A DNA stretch of 64,000 nucleotides, taken from Stratiolaelaps scimitus. Taxonomy: Eukaryota > Arthropoda > Arachnida > Mesostigmata > Laelapidae. Location: positions 3,286,001 through 3,350,000 of the forward strand of contig JABWDB010000034.1 in the NCBI GenBank assembly GCA_019614645.1, given 5' to 3'. The position numbers were made by a program, and so were the translations under genes. Shown piece after piece: positions 45,391 to 54,960 of this stretch. Every line of letters begins with the position of its first letter. Positions within the stretch are counted from its first letter, which is position 1. The notes beneath the pieces are model-generated. The model saw only the letters and a program-made list of their open reading frames with translations, was not told the DNA's origin and ran no database searches.

Positions 45391-46470
45391 CATAACATAA
45401 CATAACATTTGCGGTTTATTTCCGGAACTGCAATTTTACAATGCTTAAGTTCTCGATTAAAACATAGGGTAAAAGTAAGAGTGTATTATCAACAAATTGT
45501 TCATCCAATTACGATTTCACAATTATAATAGATTATTCTGTCAACAGATATTTACATTCACTCAAATTATTTACAATTCACAATATTCAGGGTATCTAAT
45601 TCACACAATTATATAACATTATAACTGCAATATTTTCTTTATCTCCTTGGCAAACTTCCTGGTAGATGTGAGCTCCCTAACCTCCTTCGGGAGCGAGCTC
45701 CAAACCAACGGCATCTGATAAGCCAGAGACTGGCAAGTAGTTACCCTGACGGCTGTAGGTAGTACAAACTCTGTTGCCCGGCGAGAAGTTTTTCTGTCGA
45801 CGGCCACAATGGGGAACGCGACATCGGACGGTATTATACCCTTGATCATTTTGAAAGCCAGAATCGCGGTGGAAACCTGACTTAACTTATCCACGGTGAG
45901 GAGTTTGTACCTGCCATAGAGATCGGTAACAGACTCTCTGCGGGACCTTCCAAACACTGCTCGAAGTGCATCATTTTGAATTACTCTCCCTCTACCTACT
46001 ACCTCTTTATATCCATTGCCCCAGATGGACATGACATATCCCAACGTCGGTATTAGCAAGGAATTGTAGACAAGCAAGAGGCAATTCTTCGGAAATCCAA
46101 GCTCTCGAAGACGTCGAATGCGAGCAATTACAGCGTAGCATTTAGGAGTGATAGCTCTCAAATGGGCAGACCATTTGAGATGCTTATGCAACAAAAGACC
46201 GAGGCATTTAGCCGTATCCGATAACGACACCTGCTCACCACAAAATAAAACTGAGTCTACCGGTCTCCTTCTCTGAGGTGTACAAAACAGAGTAAGGCAG
46301 GTTTTCCCCGCATTGACGACTAGACCAAATCTCCCAAAAATCTTTACTACATACTCTACTTTCTCTATCGCAAGCAGTAACTCTGTTTGGTCCGCCGATG
46401 GTCTGATGCGAAACAGAAGTGTCGTGTCGTCTGCGTACGTAATTGTCTTACAGCATGTGAAATAATGATC
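45391..46470 (-). mobile_element. 5'-truncated LINE, partner of SINE A
   Basis: Minus-strand non-LTR retrotransposon 3' half. It begins within the reverse transcriptase near the catalytic YADD motif and runs to a 3' UTR of about 220 bases. The UTR ends GAGAACTTAAGCATTGTAAAA, TTGCAGTTCC, GGAAATAAACCGC and three TTATG-type units at 45391-45407. The unit-repeat end, without a poly-A tail, is typical of CR1/Jockey-like lineages. 5' truncation is the usual result of target-primed reverse transcription. I found no clear target-site duplication. The last ~40 bases before the tail are shared with SINE A. Confidence 0.8.
45619..46470 (-). CDS. LINE reverse transcriptase, C-terminal 283 codons
   Basis: The frame is open from a stop at 46471-46473 to the stop at 45619-45621, with no internal stop. 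From the N-side: TITYADDTTLLFRI at about 46405-46446 carries the two catalytic Asp residues of the polymerase (motif C). Then come a KTCLTLF block, CLGLLLHKHLKWSAHL (thumb-entry region), RAITPKCYAVIARIRRLRE, LLIPTLGYVMSIWGNG and VFGRSRRESVTDLYGRYKLL. The end MPLVWSSLPKEVRELTS is the family's typical C-terminus. Endonuclease and motifs 0-B are missing, so it is not an active gene. The open state suggests a fairly recent insertion. I place it in the broad CR1/Jockey group and cannot assign a clade. Confidence 0.85.
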   Translation of the reverse strand, partial: DHYFTCCKTITYADDTTLLFRIRPSADQTELLLAIEKVEYVVKIFGRFGLVVNAGKTCLTLFCTPQRRRPVDSVLFCGEQVSLSDTAKCLGLLLHKHLKWSAHLRAITPKCYAVIARIRRLRELGFPKNCLLLVYNSLLIPTLGYVMSIWGNGYKEVVGRGRVIQNDALRAVFGRSRRESVTDLYGRYKLLTVDKLSQVSTAILAFKMIKGIIPSDVAFPIVAVDRKTSRRATEFVLPTAVRVTTCQSLAYQMPLVWSSLPKEVRELTSTRKFAKEIKKILQL

Positions 46471-46647
46471 TCAGTACGAAATACAGGACAGCACCAGAGA
46501 ATTCTACATTATTGCTTTAGTAAATGGTTCCCGATCGCTTCTCAGCTTGAAACAGCCAGCTGGCAGGCAGAGTGGTTCGGTGCAGCAGTACTTCACATGT
46601 TAAATAAATAAATGACAGATTTAACAGTGAGGACCGCTTAGATTCCT

Positions 46648-46731
46648 ATGCGCCTTGTGGGACTTGAACCGGAAACCCTATGGCTCCGAGTCCGCGGCAT
46701 TGCCCCTTCGCCATCTCGGTACCCTTCGTCG
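46648..46731 (-). other. tRNA-like retroposon head
   Basis: On the minus strand CCGAGATGGCGAAGGGG is A-box-like and TTCCGGTTCAAGTCCCAC holds a B box. The layout matches the tRNA-like head at 32217-32290. Acceptor pairing is not visible, so this is SINE-derived rather than a functional tRNA. Confidence 0.45.
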
Positions 46732-49049
46732 CTCAATACGAACTCTGCTTCTGTTGTCGCCACCACCAGTTCTACGGAGATGGCTGCTACGGGGCTCTCC
46801 AAAAGCTCACACGGGCCTGGAAAAGCCGTGGCTCATGGAGTCGTCTTTTTTTTTCGGCGCCGCGATCACCGGCCTTCCCCAGCCGGAGTTAAGACGAGAA
46901 TCATAAGAGAAGGCTTCCCGTGGCTACTAGATGGCTTTCTTTCTGAAGATGACGGATGGAAACGGGAAGTCCTTCCGTCGTTCCGAAGGTGCTGATGTGG
47001 CCTGGCAAGGCCTTGGTCAAGGAGGCCTGCCAAAGATCTACGGTCCGGATACATCAGTTAGGATACGTGAAGAGCATAAAGTCAGCCAGCGAGCACCGGT
47101 TCATGCGGCGGATGAAAAGGTTGATCGAATAGCTGTTGGAGATCGTTGCGCATTGGGCTTACCATCAAGGACAACCTACTCCTTGGGATAGGACGCCCAG
47201 AATTGGAGTTGACTCCTTGTCGCTGTTGTGGTCTCAAAGCCTTTCACCGCGACTCACTGTTCCCATGTTCAGTTTACTGCTAACGTATGTGCTACACACA
47301 GTCATCGCACACCACCGCACCTTACGCGACATCGTGTATAGCTGTAATTATTTCAACCACCTCCTTGCGTTGATATGATCTCCTAAGTTATCAGCACCAT
47401 TGTGATTGTCAACATTCTTGATCCATAGTAAGAAATGTGATTTGTCCGAGGCCTTAAGGAAGTCACTCGTCATCGCATTTTCTCCACATTATTATGAACA
47501 TTATTCATTTATTCGCAGATACCAACGAATTATTTTGAGGACCAACAGAAGCTTCGTATTAAAATGTGTCAATAATTTTGCAATTATTACTCCACAGTTC
47601 CTACGAACTAGTTACCTCGAAAAAATGCAGTATTTTAAGTCGCAATATTTACCAGCGTAGCCACGAAGTGCGATCGTTAGGTTCAGGTACAATGAGATCT
47701 GTTACAACGAAACTGATTTTAAGGGATTTCGAACTGTTCGTACTGAAACTCTCGAAAAAGGGTGTTTTCCAACAATACAATGAATCTATGCATGCACATA
47801 GATGAACTCGTTGTCGAATTTCTCTCTCGATGTCATGGATGCGGACAACAACATTGAATGCAATACGCAGCGAGCATTCTACTCGTTACCACTCATTCAC
47901 AAGCAGTATGTGTAACATATCTGAAGAGTCAGACACTGGCCGATAACGGTGATAGTTGCACATCAAAGGCGAGCGATGAACCTGCTCAGGCTTAGGCCGG
48001 CTAGCCTGCCCGGTGAAGGTCCTATCCTCGCAAAGATGCTCGACACTCGGCTTTTAGGCCTAAAGCTACGGGCTTTAGGCGGTTACGCAATTTTTATGAG
48101 GCAAGGCTCTCATAAATCTTGCGGCTCCTGGCGAACTGTCAAGGCCGCCCGGACTGCCGAGCTGGTCCTTGGCTAGGTGGGCTGGCATGGGTAAGCTGCT
48201 GGCATAGCATTGCCATGGCAGGGGTCGCGGACGGGGACCCAGGGCCTCGATGCTCCCCGGGGCCCCTCTCGTCGCTAATGGACCACGCACAGTGCTAGGA
48301 GGAAGGCAACGAAGGGACGAAGCAGAGATAGCAACAACCCGCGCAGAGGCACAACGAACCCTAACCGCCACGAGCATTTCGATCATAGCGGATTGTGAAT
48401 TGGAATGAGGAGATTTGTCACGATCTACGCTGTTTGCCTTTTAGCACAACCGATGACACGTATGAAGTAGTAGCACTTCGACCATTGGGCACAATTCTGA
48501 GGTACGCTGAGGATTCTCTACGTTACCCTTTAAATAACAATTTGATAGTCCAGGGTAACCGCTACCGCCTACGGTGTGGCAGACCTGGAGGAAGAGACAG
48601 ATGTGTCTAACTTGAGCTAAGACGCAGCACGTATTCGAAATGCATCTAGGGGGAGCCCACAAGGTATGAAATAGCTGAACTCATTGATTCTTGTTATGCA
48701 ATCGGCGTCCTTGGAAAGGTACAATTACATTAATCAGCGCGTAGTAGTTCATCGTTCTGTGTAGTCTACTTGGGAAAAACGGAGCTCTACAAAGTGGCGG
48801 CCGCCACCGATGTTGCGTCACGCTACAATATCATAGTGCATCTTCGAACAACCAAGACAAAGCTACAGTAAATCCGTAGGTTGATATTTTACCTTAGTAA
48901 ACTCGAAATCGAGCAAACCCCGGCGAGTAGAGATGGGAGCGTCGGGAGTGCCGACAGATTCTCCGAAGTCCAGCTTCCGCCCATTAAGACCATTCGGGAC
49001 AGTAGGGCAGGGACAGTCGAGAATCCTAATCCCGCCTCCCCCGTCTTAC
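46732..49049. other. Non-coding, no supported gene
   Basis: Short open frames occur at 46931-47191 and 48075-48386 without recognisable domains. Positions 48180-48380 are GC-rich. Nothing further recognised. Confidence 0.3.
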
Positions 49050-49110
49050 CTGAACCCACATCCGTCTCCTGGCCTTCGTTCCTTGCTCGCACTTATCAGA
49101 GGGCTTAACC
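49050..49110 (-). CDS. Candidate short exon, gene unknown
   Basis: On the minus strand the donor is CAG|GTAAGACG, an excellent match, and the acceptor is gaagccatcacttag. One frame reads VKPSDKCEQGTKARRRMWVQ and is open. The 61-nt length is too short to identify a family, and the acceptor's pyrimidine tract is poor. Confidence 0.25.
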
Positions 49111-51311
49111 CTAAGTGATGGCTTCAAACATCGATTTAAAAGGCCGGTCATTCAATTTAGCTCTCCTACGCATACAACACTGGAGCTTAGAGCGCTGTGC
49201 GTGGGATGCCGATGCCAAACCGGCTCGAGTTCACGACAGCTCGCCGATGACTCTTGAGGTCCACCACTGGTTTCTGCGCCAATAAAGTCTCTTCGCCCTT
49301 GGAGTTCAGCTTCGGCTTTCCTGATAATGCTTATGTTTCAACGCATCGAGGAGTCCCTCGCTCATGGAGCTCTACGCTGTCGCCGCTACATAATGGGCAT
49401 AGGGGTCCGTGTAAAAAAGGTATTACGCAGGCGAGCTGACTCGGAGACAGACCAAAGTGAGCCAGGCTACCTAGCTATATGGAATCAGCTCCAGCCGAGC
49501 ATGCTAAATCCCAAACTGACCCTTGCACTGGCCCTCGCGATGTTAGTTTGGTAAAACTCGTTGGCGTTGCGCCAAGATCTAGACGGGACGAGCCTGCCCC
49601 CGGCACAACAAGGCATCAACGACTGCGCTACAACAACTACGGCAACGAAGGCGACACCGATAGCAACAACAAAAACTGCAGACGACGACAAGAACAACCG
49701 CATCAGCACATGACGACGACGATGACTACAGCTATAACAACGAACTACCACAGCAGCAAACGCCGATGGCGGGAACAACAACAACAACAACAACGAGAAA
49801 ACGACAAAAAAGGCCCTACGTACACAGTGCCCATGACGAAATCCTATCTGATATTAAATAGGACAACAAGGCAGTGATGACTGAATTTCACGGTGACTTC
49901 TACTTGTGGACAGGGGAGCCAAACTTGGCCTTAGCTGAGCATCCAGTCAAATCCAGTGAGGATGGACTGCACCAATCCTACGCCTTATATGTGTTCAATA
50001 TGTATTAGATATATACAAATAGGTGTCTAGTGGCGCTTTACATATGTATTATAATCGCTCAGACAGCCATCACCAGATTGAGCTATCCTGCAGTTGTTGC
50101 AGGTACTTGCCGAAGACAAATACTGTATATGTTCATTCTCTGAGAATTCTTTTTTGTGAAAGTGTCGACCGCTTGTCTCAATATATTCCCCAGTTGGCCC
50201 TCCCGTCTAGAGTTCCAGGGCGCTGTATTTCCATCTATAAGCACATGTGGATAATCTAGACATCACATGTCGTAACGTGTGTTGTATCATACAAATGCTC
50301 GATTGTAATAACACGCTATCCACGACTCTCGACTGAAACCTGACTCGTCATGCTCACGTAAGCGCTGATCGTGTCATTAGTATATGTTGGTGTAATATTG
50401 CTAATTAGTTTACAATTCTACGAACAGTTGATCGTCATACAGGTATGAAACAATATTTCACAGCATATAATACCCTACAAACGTGAAATAACATCGAGTA
50501 ACAAGAACGCAAATTTTTAGGATTTAGATCATTGAAACGTGAACCACACTCGTACGCCTCGTGTAGACTCTATATCGTACTTTATTACTTAATAATCGAA
50601 TATACTTACGCTTTATCACGAACATTAGATACTAGTAATATCATATGGTTGACCATACGATTCTGCCATACAAGCCTGCTATCTGCCAGACGATGCAGGA
50701 TATTTCGAAGAAAAGAATGCTTTAGAATGCGAAGAAGTCTCTCTATTGTGTTGTATTGCTTATAGTGCGCTATATAGCCCAAATGAAGAGTATTATATTC
50801 ACGGTGATTCAAAACATTATATTCAGGGGTCGACTGTGCACGACGACTCGCATAATCGTTTCGTTATGGATCAGATAGAAATAGTGATGAGACCCAAGTC
50901 AACAGCACCGACCAGATCATAGCGTTTGCGCATGACGAAAGATCGAAGCTCAACATGACACAGCGGATGGAGTGGAACTGTGCAACACCCATCCTTCACT
51001 TGAATGTGACGAATCCCCAATGTGTTAGTTGCCAGTTTCTTTTTGCTGGGTCTTGGTGTCCCCCGAGGGCCCGAGAGTTAGCATCCGTGTCTCGGGGCGC
51101 TCCGCGTAAAGGGCATAGAGCCTGTTCCTAACGAGATGAACATCAACGAGTTATAGCGGGGCACGAAGACTGCTGGTCGAAAGGTCGGTTTACCTAGAGC
51201 CTGGTGGATACGGCACAATCAAGTAATGAAAACTTCAAAGATTGCGTCATCGAGCCAAGTAATAGAGCCTATTAGGAGCTGCTCGGGGACCACAACAAGA
51301 ACGCTGGGATC
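49111..51311. other. Non-coding; CAA/GAC-rich patch
   Basis: Positions 49590-49800 are rich in CAA, AAC and GAC triplets, giving Asn/Gln/Thr/Arg-rich frames on the plus strand and Val/Leu-rich frames on the minus strand. These are repeat-driven. The remainder is AT-rich with nothing recognised. Confidence 0.35.
49774..49794 (+). repeat. (CAA)n microsatellite
   Basis: About seven CAA units. Confidence 0.9.
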
Positions 51312-51626
51312 GTCAGCGCGGTGGCTTGGACGGCTAAGTCTCTGGCCGGGAGAAGCCGGAGGCCGCAGGTTCGAGCCGCGCTGCGTGACATATATTAGTA
51401 TGAGAACCTGTTGGGGCCACCTTTTTGCTTATTCTCTGCCTTACTCGTACCTGGCAAGAATCTTCAGATAAAGAAAAATGATAAAGAACTCCAAAGGTTC
51501 TCCGTGTCTGACAGGATTTGAACCCAACACACACGTCCCTCCGGTCTAGTAGACCAAGACGCTCACCACTAGACCATCCAGGGGACTGCAGTTCTTTTAA
51601 TAAACCAATAAAGCTTTACCTTTACC
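51312..51626 (+). mobile_element. SINE family A, interrupted by SINE C
   Basis: The left part (51312-51407) has the best head: GTCAGCGCGGTGGCTTGG, ACGGCTAAGTCTCTGGCC, GCAGGTTCGAGCCGCG and CTGCGTGACATATATTAG up to GAGAAC. The right part (51584-51626) resumes with ACTGCAGTTC, TTTTAATAAACCAATAAAGC and TTTACCTTTACC. The bases TTAAGCATTGTAAAA expected between them are gone and replaced by about 176 bases of another retroposon in the opposite direction. Confidence 0.8.
51408..51583 (-). mobile_element. SINE C, tRNA-derived, nested in SINE A
   Basis: On the minus strand it starts CCCCTGGATGGTCTAGTGG, containing an exact A box (TGGTCTAGTGG). It continues GTCTTGGTCTACTAGACCGG, an anticodon arm with a five-pair stem including G-T pairs and loop CTACTAG, and then an exact B box, GGTTCAAATCC. 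About 90 bases of unrelated body follow, ending near CAAAAAGGTGGCCCCAAC. No poly-A or clear target-site duplication is seen. The acceptor ends do not pair well, so it is a retroposon head, not a tRNA gene. Confidence 0.65.
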
Positions 51627-51974
51627 AAGCAAACTGTCGGAGGTAGAAGACAACCTTAGGTTATTGACAGCTTACAATCAAACGCACCAATGAATGCAAA
51701 ACTACTTCAGTTCAAATTCTTAGTAAGAATGGTGCCACACATATTTTTTGTCTTCTGAAAAAATTAGACCACAGTCACCTAAGCAGGTTTACTTTCTTCT
51801 CCGGAGCCGTCCGTTCTCGAATTTTGTAATGAGTAGGTATACTTCTAATTAGCAGAAAAAAATGACGATTAGCAGGGAGAAAAAATTAAGGCAGTAATTA
51901 CATGTTTTGCTAGCGGGCGAGCAATACATGTAACTATACACAATAATTCTAGTTGACTGGTATCAGAATTGCAG

Positions 51975-52030
51975 TGGCATGATAGAAACCAACGCCAACC
52001 AAGTTACATGGATGGATGCTTATGGAAATT
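51975..52030 (+). CDS. Candidate short exon, gene unknown
   Basis: The acceptor is tatcagaattgcag (ending 51974) and the donor ATT|GTAAGTATAG. Two of three frames are open; the more natural reads GMIETNANQVTWMDAYGN. The upstream pyrimidine tract is weak. No family recognised. Confidence 0.22.
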
Positions 52031-53443
52031 GTAAGTATAGAACACGTCAACAGCATAAGTCTGAGCCGCTTTTTAAAAAAAGAGAGTTAAAAAATTGCAG
52101 TTTTTAAGCGTAAGTTCGTTGAGACGTCTTCACAAACACACTTGAAGACCTCGCGCATATAGATTCGTAGGTGTCATAAGACTCGTAAAAGTGCACCATT
52201 CAGCTGAACATGTTACACAAGGCTCTTCTAGATCGGTTCTTAACGGGAAAGTTGTATACCTCGACACTTCTTGTGTCAGGCACCTACACAAGATTCAGAT
52301 TGCGATCGAACACTAGATTGTTCAAATTCTTATTCAGAAATAATGTACAAATATCATGTTTGCGTGCGCCTCTAACTTCAATCGCTCAATATAAGGGTAT
52401 GATCCTAATAGACGAGCACACACACTGTAATACTTAACTGGTGTGTTTCACTCGAAAAATGGGTTTAAAATGTTTACTATCCAGGTGGGCCAATATTGTA
52501 AAAGCCGGAAACAGAGGCATAAGTGCCCATGGATATTGGTTCCGATTGCGCAACTCAGTTACATTGAACCATGAGGCAAAAGCAACCACTGGGTTTAAGT
52601 TTCACAAAACCGAGGAGTCTACGTGCGCTCTATGTAACTGTGAGCTTCTATAACAAGTTATATACAGGGTGTTCGGAAACCCATATAAGCATATCGTATG
52701 GAGGAACGTGATGCAACTCTCTACGGAGACACCGTGTGACGTGTTGAAGATCAAGCGCAACCTCATAGGGTTGGACTTATTTTTCGGTATTCAATCGGGA
52801 CAATATTCTTCGTCCTTATATAGTCAGGATATATCTATCGCTCGTGTGTGTTCCCTTATATCGACCAAAAAGTTGCATTCACGTACGGCTGGCCGAGATC
52901 CAATTTGGGAGCCGGTGCATTGCAGTCGTCAAACGTGCAAGATAAGGTGCTAATTAAAAAAGTTCAAAAATGGCCCACACTAACACAATGCATTTCTTTT
53001 TGGTTCTGCTCTGATGCTCCTACGGTGATTCCAATGGCTTTCCAAGGAATATTTCTATTGAGCACTCACTACAGACTATGCGTCCAAACGTAATGTTCGA
53101 GCAGAAGGCTCGATACTTTTTACACATCGTTGTGGGAAAACATCCCTGTTAAAGCCAATGTCGCGAAGAATAGGGTTTGTGTGTGTGTATAAAGAACCAC
53201 GCCCTTGACGACTACGGCCCCGAGGATCCAGTTGGAGTGTGTACCCTACGCGCTAGCCCTAACAGGGCCCGTTAAGGTTAAGCTGGCATGACGATATGGC
53301 TTTCCGTAAGGCCTCTGTCGGCCTTACCCTCCGACATTCGGGCTATTTTTTTTCTCTCTCGCTGGAAGTCAACGGGTGGCGGAACATATGCTTCATATAG
53401 TTGTTGTTTCTTTTTATTGTAGCGCTCTCATTGTCTTGACCTT
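52031..53443. other. Non-coding, no supported gene
   Basis: Frames at 52210-52437, 52441-52653 and 52669-52953 follow one another on the plus strand with varied peptides but no domains or splice borders. The last begins just after AGGGTGTTCGGAAA (52666), a motif also present at 16192. This could be an unrecognised transposon. Confidence 0.3.
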
Positions 53444-53590
53444 GTCAGCGCGGTGGCTTGGAAGCCTAAGTCTCGGTCTGTGAACAGCCGGAAGACGCAG
53501 GTTCGAGTCCCAAGACATGACCTATACAGAACTTAAGCATTCTAAAACTGCAGTTCAGTTAAGAAGCCAATGAAACCTCTATCTTTACCT
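53444..53590 (+). mobile_element. SINE family A, near-complete copy
   Basis: The head GTCAGCGCGGTGGCTTGG, GAAGCCTAAGTCTCGG leads to the B box in GCAGGTTCGAGTCCC. Then come AAGACATGACCTATACA, GAACTTAAGCATTCTAAAA, CTGCAGTTC and a diverged AAGCCAATGAAACC, ending CTTTACC. The GAACT/AGTTC stem is intact. With the left half of the 51.3 kb copy it defines a SINE of about 150 bases. Confidence 0.8.
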
Positions 53591-54650
53591 TGCTTCCGCG
53601 TACCTGTGCAAGTTACACTATATATATATATACACAGGCCCTTCCCTGTGACGGTAACGCATACACACACCTCATGCGAACAGGCTAATCCGATTGTATA
53701 CCATGTGCGCCCATCATGTTGTCGAACTCGAGGTCCATAATGTAATATTATGAGAGACGACTTAAATTAGGATTTCAGTGTATATGGTTGTATATTATAT
53801 AGTTTTATAGTTAATCTATTTTATTTTAATTTTTTTACTTATTTCTCCTCATGTAGTTAGTATCGTCACTTTGGCTAGCCTTTGCAACTTAGCTGGGAAT
53901 TTCACTAAAGAAAATCATCAATAGATTAATTAAAACAACCGCTGCGAATGTATGAAAAACCGCTGCGAAACCAATAACAAAACATGTATGCCACGTATCA
54001 ACGACAATATCACCGAATCGATATTCATCTACCGGATATATCCTCATTCTTCTACCATTATTACTAGCTATACGCTTCGTAATATCTACCACGTTCGTTT
54101 TGAATCTCTGAATTTTCTATCCAGATTGTAGAAACAAGTATGCATTTAGCGAGACGCTTATCGTCGATCTGCCTGGCTCTGCTGGAGGCGAGCGTTGCTC
54201 CGCTCGTTAGAAGCCGTCGAGACTCTGTGAGGATCAAACTATGTGCGGTCTATATGGAGAACGGGATTCCTCGCGGGGCTAACTTCAGACAGTCGGCGCG
54301 TGGGTGGTTGCTTGAAGAAACGGAACAGTTACCTACTCGGCCCATCTTTCTATGACAAAACTGCCCCCGGCGGTCTACCGATTTTGAACGAAAGAGTTGA
54401 AGCCTACGCTGATGCGTTCCTCTTTATCTTCTGCGATGTTCTGCTACTGAGGTAGCAATAACAGCACATACGTATATACCGAATCGGTTTAACTGGAGGT
54501 TCGTGTTCCAGTGAAGCCTAGACCCCCAATAGCGCCCCAATGATATTCGTTACCACACTGTGTCACCCCCCTAACGCGCGTATGCCAATCGAGCTCTTAG
54601 CGAGCTGAGGCTTGGCTCAAAAAATAACTATGGGAATAGAAGCTCAAAAA
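53591..54650. other. Non-coding AT-rich stretch
   Basis: A short (AT)n lies at about 53620-53633. Frames at 54140-54455 match no family. Confidence 0.3.
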
Positions 54651-54678
54651 ATACATGCTCATTACTATGAGCATGTAT
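54651..54678. repeat. Perfect 12-base inverted repeat, 4-base loop
   Basis: ATACATGCTCAT, loop TACT, ATGAGCATGTAT. All twelve positions pair. Confidence 0.95.
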
Positions 54679-54722
54679 CCATGCACGCCGCTTAGCTCTC
54701 GCCGATCGAAAAAGGCATAACT

Positions 54723-54740
54723 ACGACATATATATGTCGT
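54723..54740. repeat. 18-base perfect palindrome
   Basis: ACGACATATATATGTCGT, self-complementary with no loop, 45 bases after the previous inverted repeat. Confidence 0.95.
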
Positions 54741-54800
54741 TTTTTTCCAATACATTTATTTCTCTAGACTACAGAACTAATGGCGGACTGCGGCTGGCCA

Positions 54801-54960
54801 CGAGATTGAGCACAAGGCTCGTTTTTTTTTTTGTTTTCGAGCTGACCCTCAGCTGTTCCTAAGCAAAGGTGGCCCCGACAGGTCCTCATAGTAATACCTA
54901 AAGGTTAAGAGCTGAGGCCTGTCAGATAGGGGAACAGCTGAGCACAAGGCTCTTTACCGT
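54801..54960. repeat. Fold-back repeat with nested inverted arms
   Basis: CTCAGCTGTTCC at 54848-54859 is the exact reverse complement of GGAACAGCTGAG at 54931-54942. Inside these, GACAGGTCCTCA at 54877-54888 pairs with TGAGGCCTGTC at 54913-54923 with one base missing. GAGCACAAGGCTC occurs as a direct repeat at 54808-54820 and 54940-54952. The layout resembles a small fold-back or MITE-like element, but no coding sequence or target-site duplication is evident. Confidence 0.7.

Noticed and set aside
49479..49877. 132-codon frame with Gln/Asn/Thr runs
   Set aside because: Arises from CAA/AAC/GAC triplet repeats; no conserved non-repetitive part.
51501..51583. A genuine tRNA gene on the minus strand
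   Set aside because: A and B boxes are excellent, but the acceptor ends do not pair and an unrelated body follows. It sits inside another retroposon, so SINE C is the better reading.
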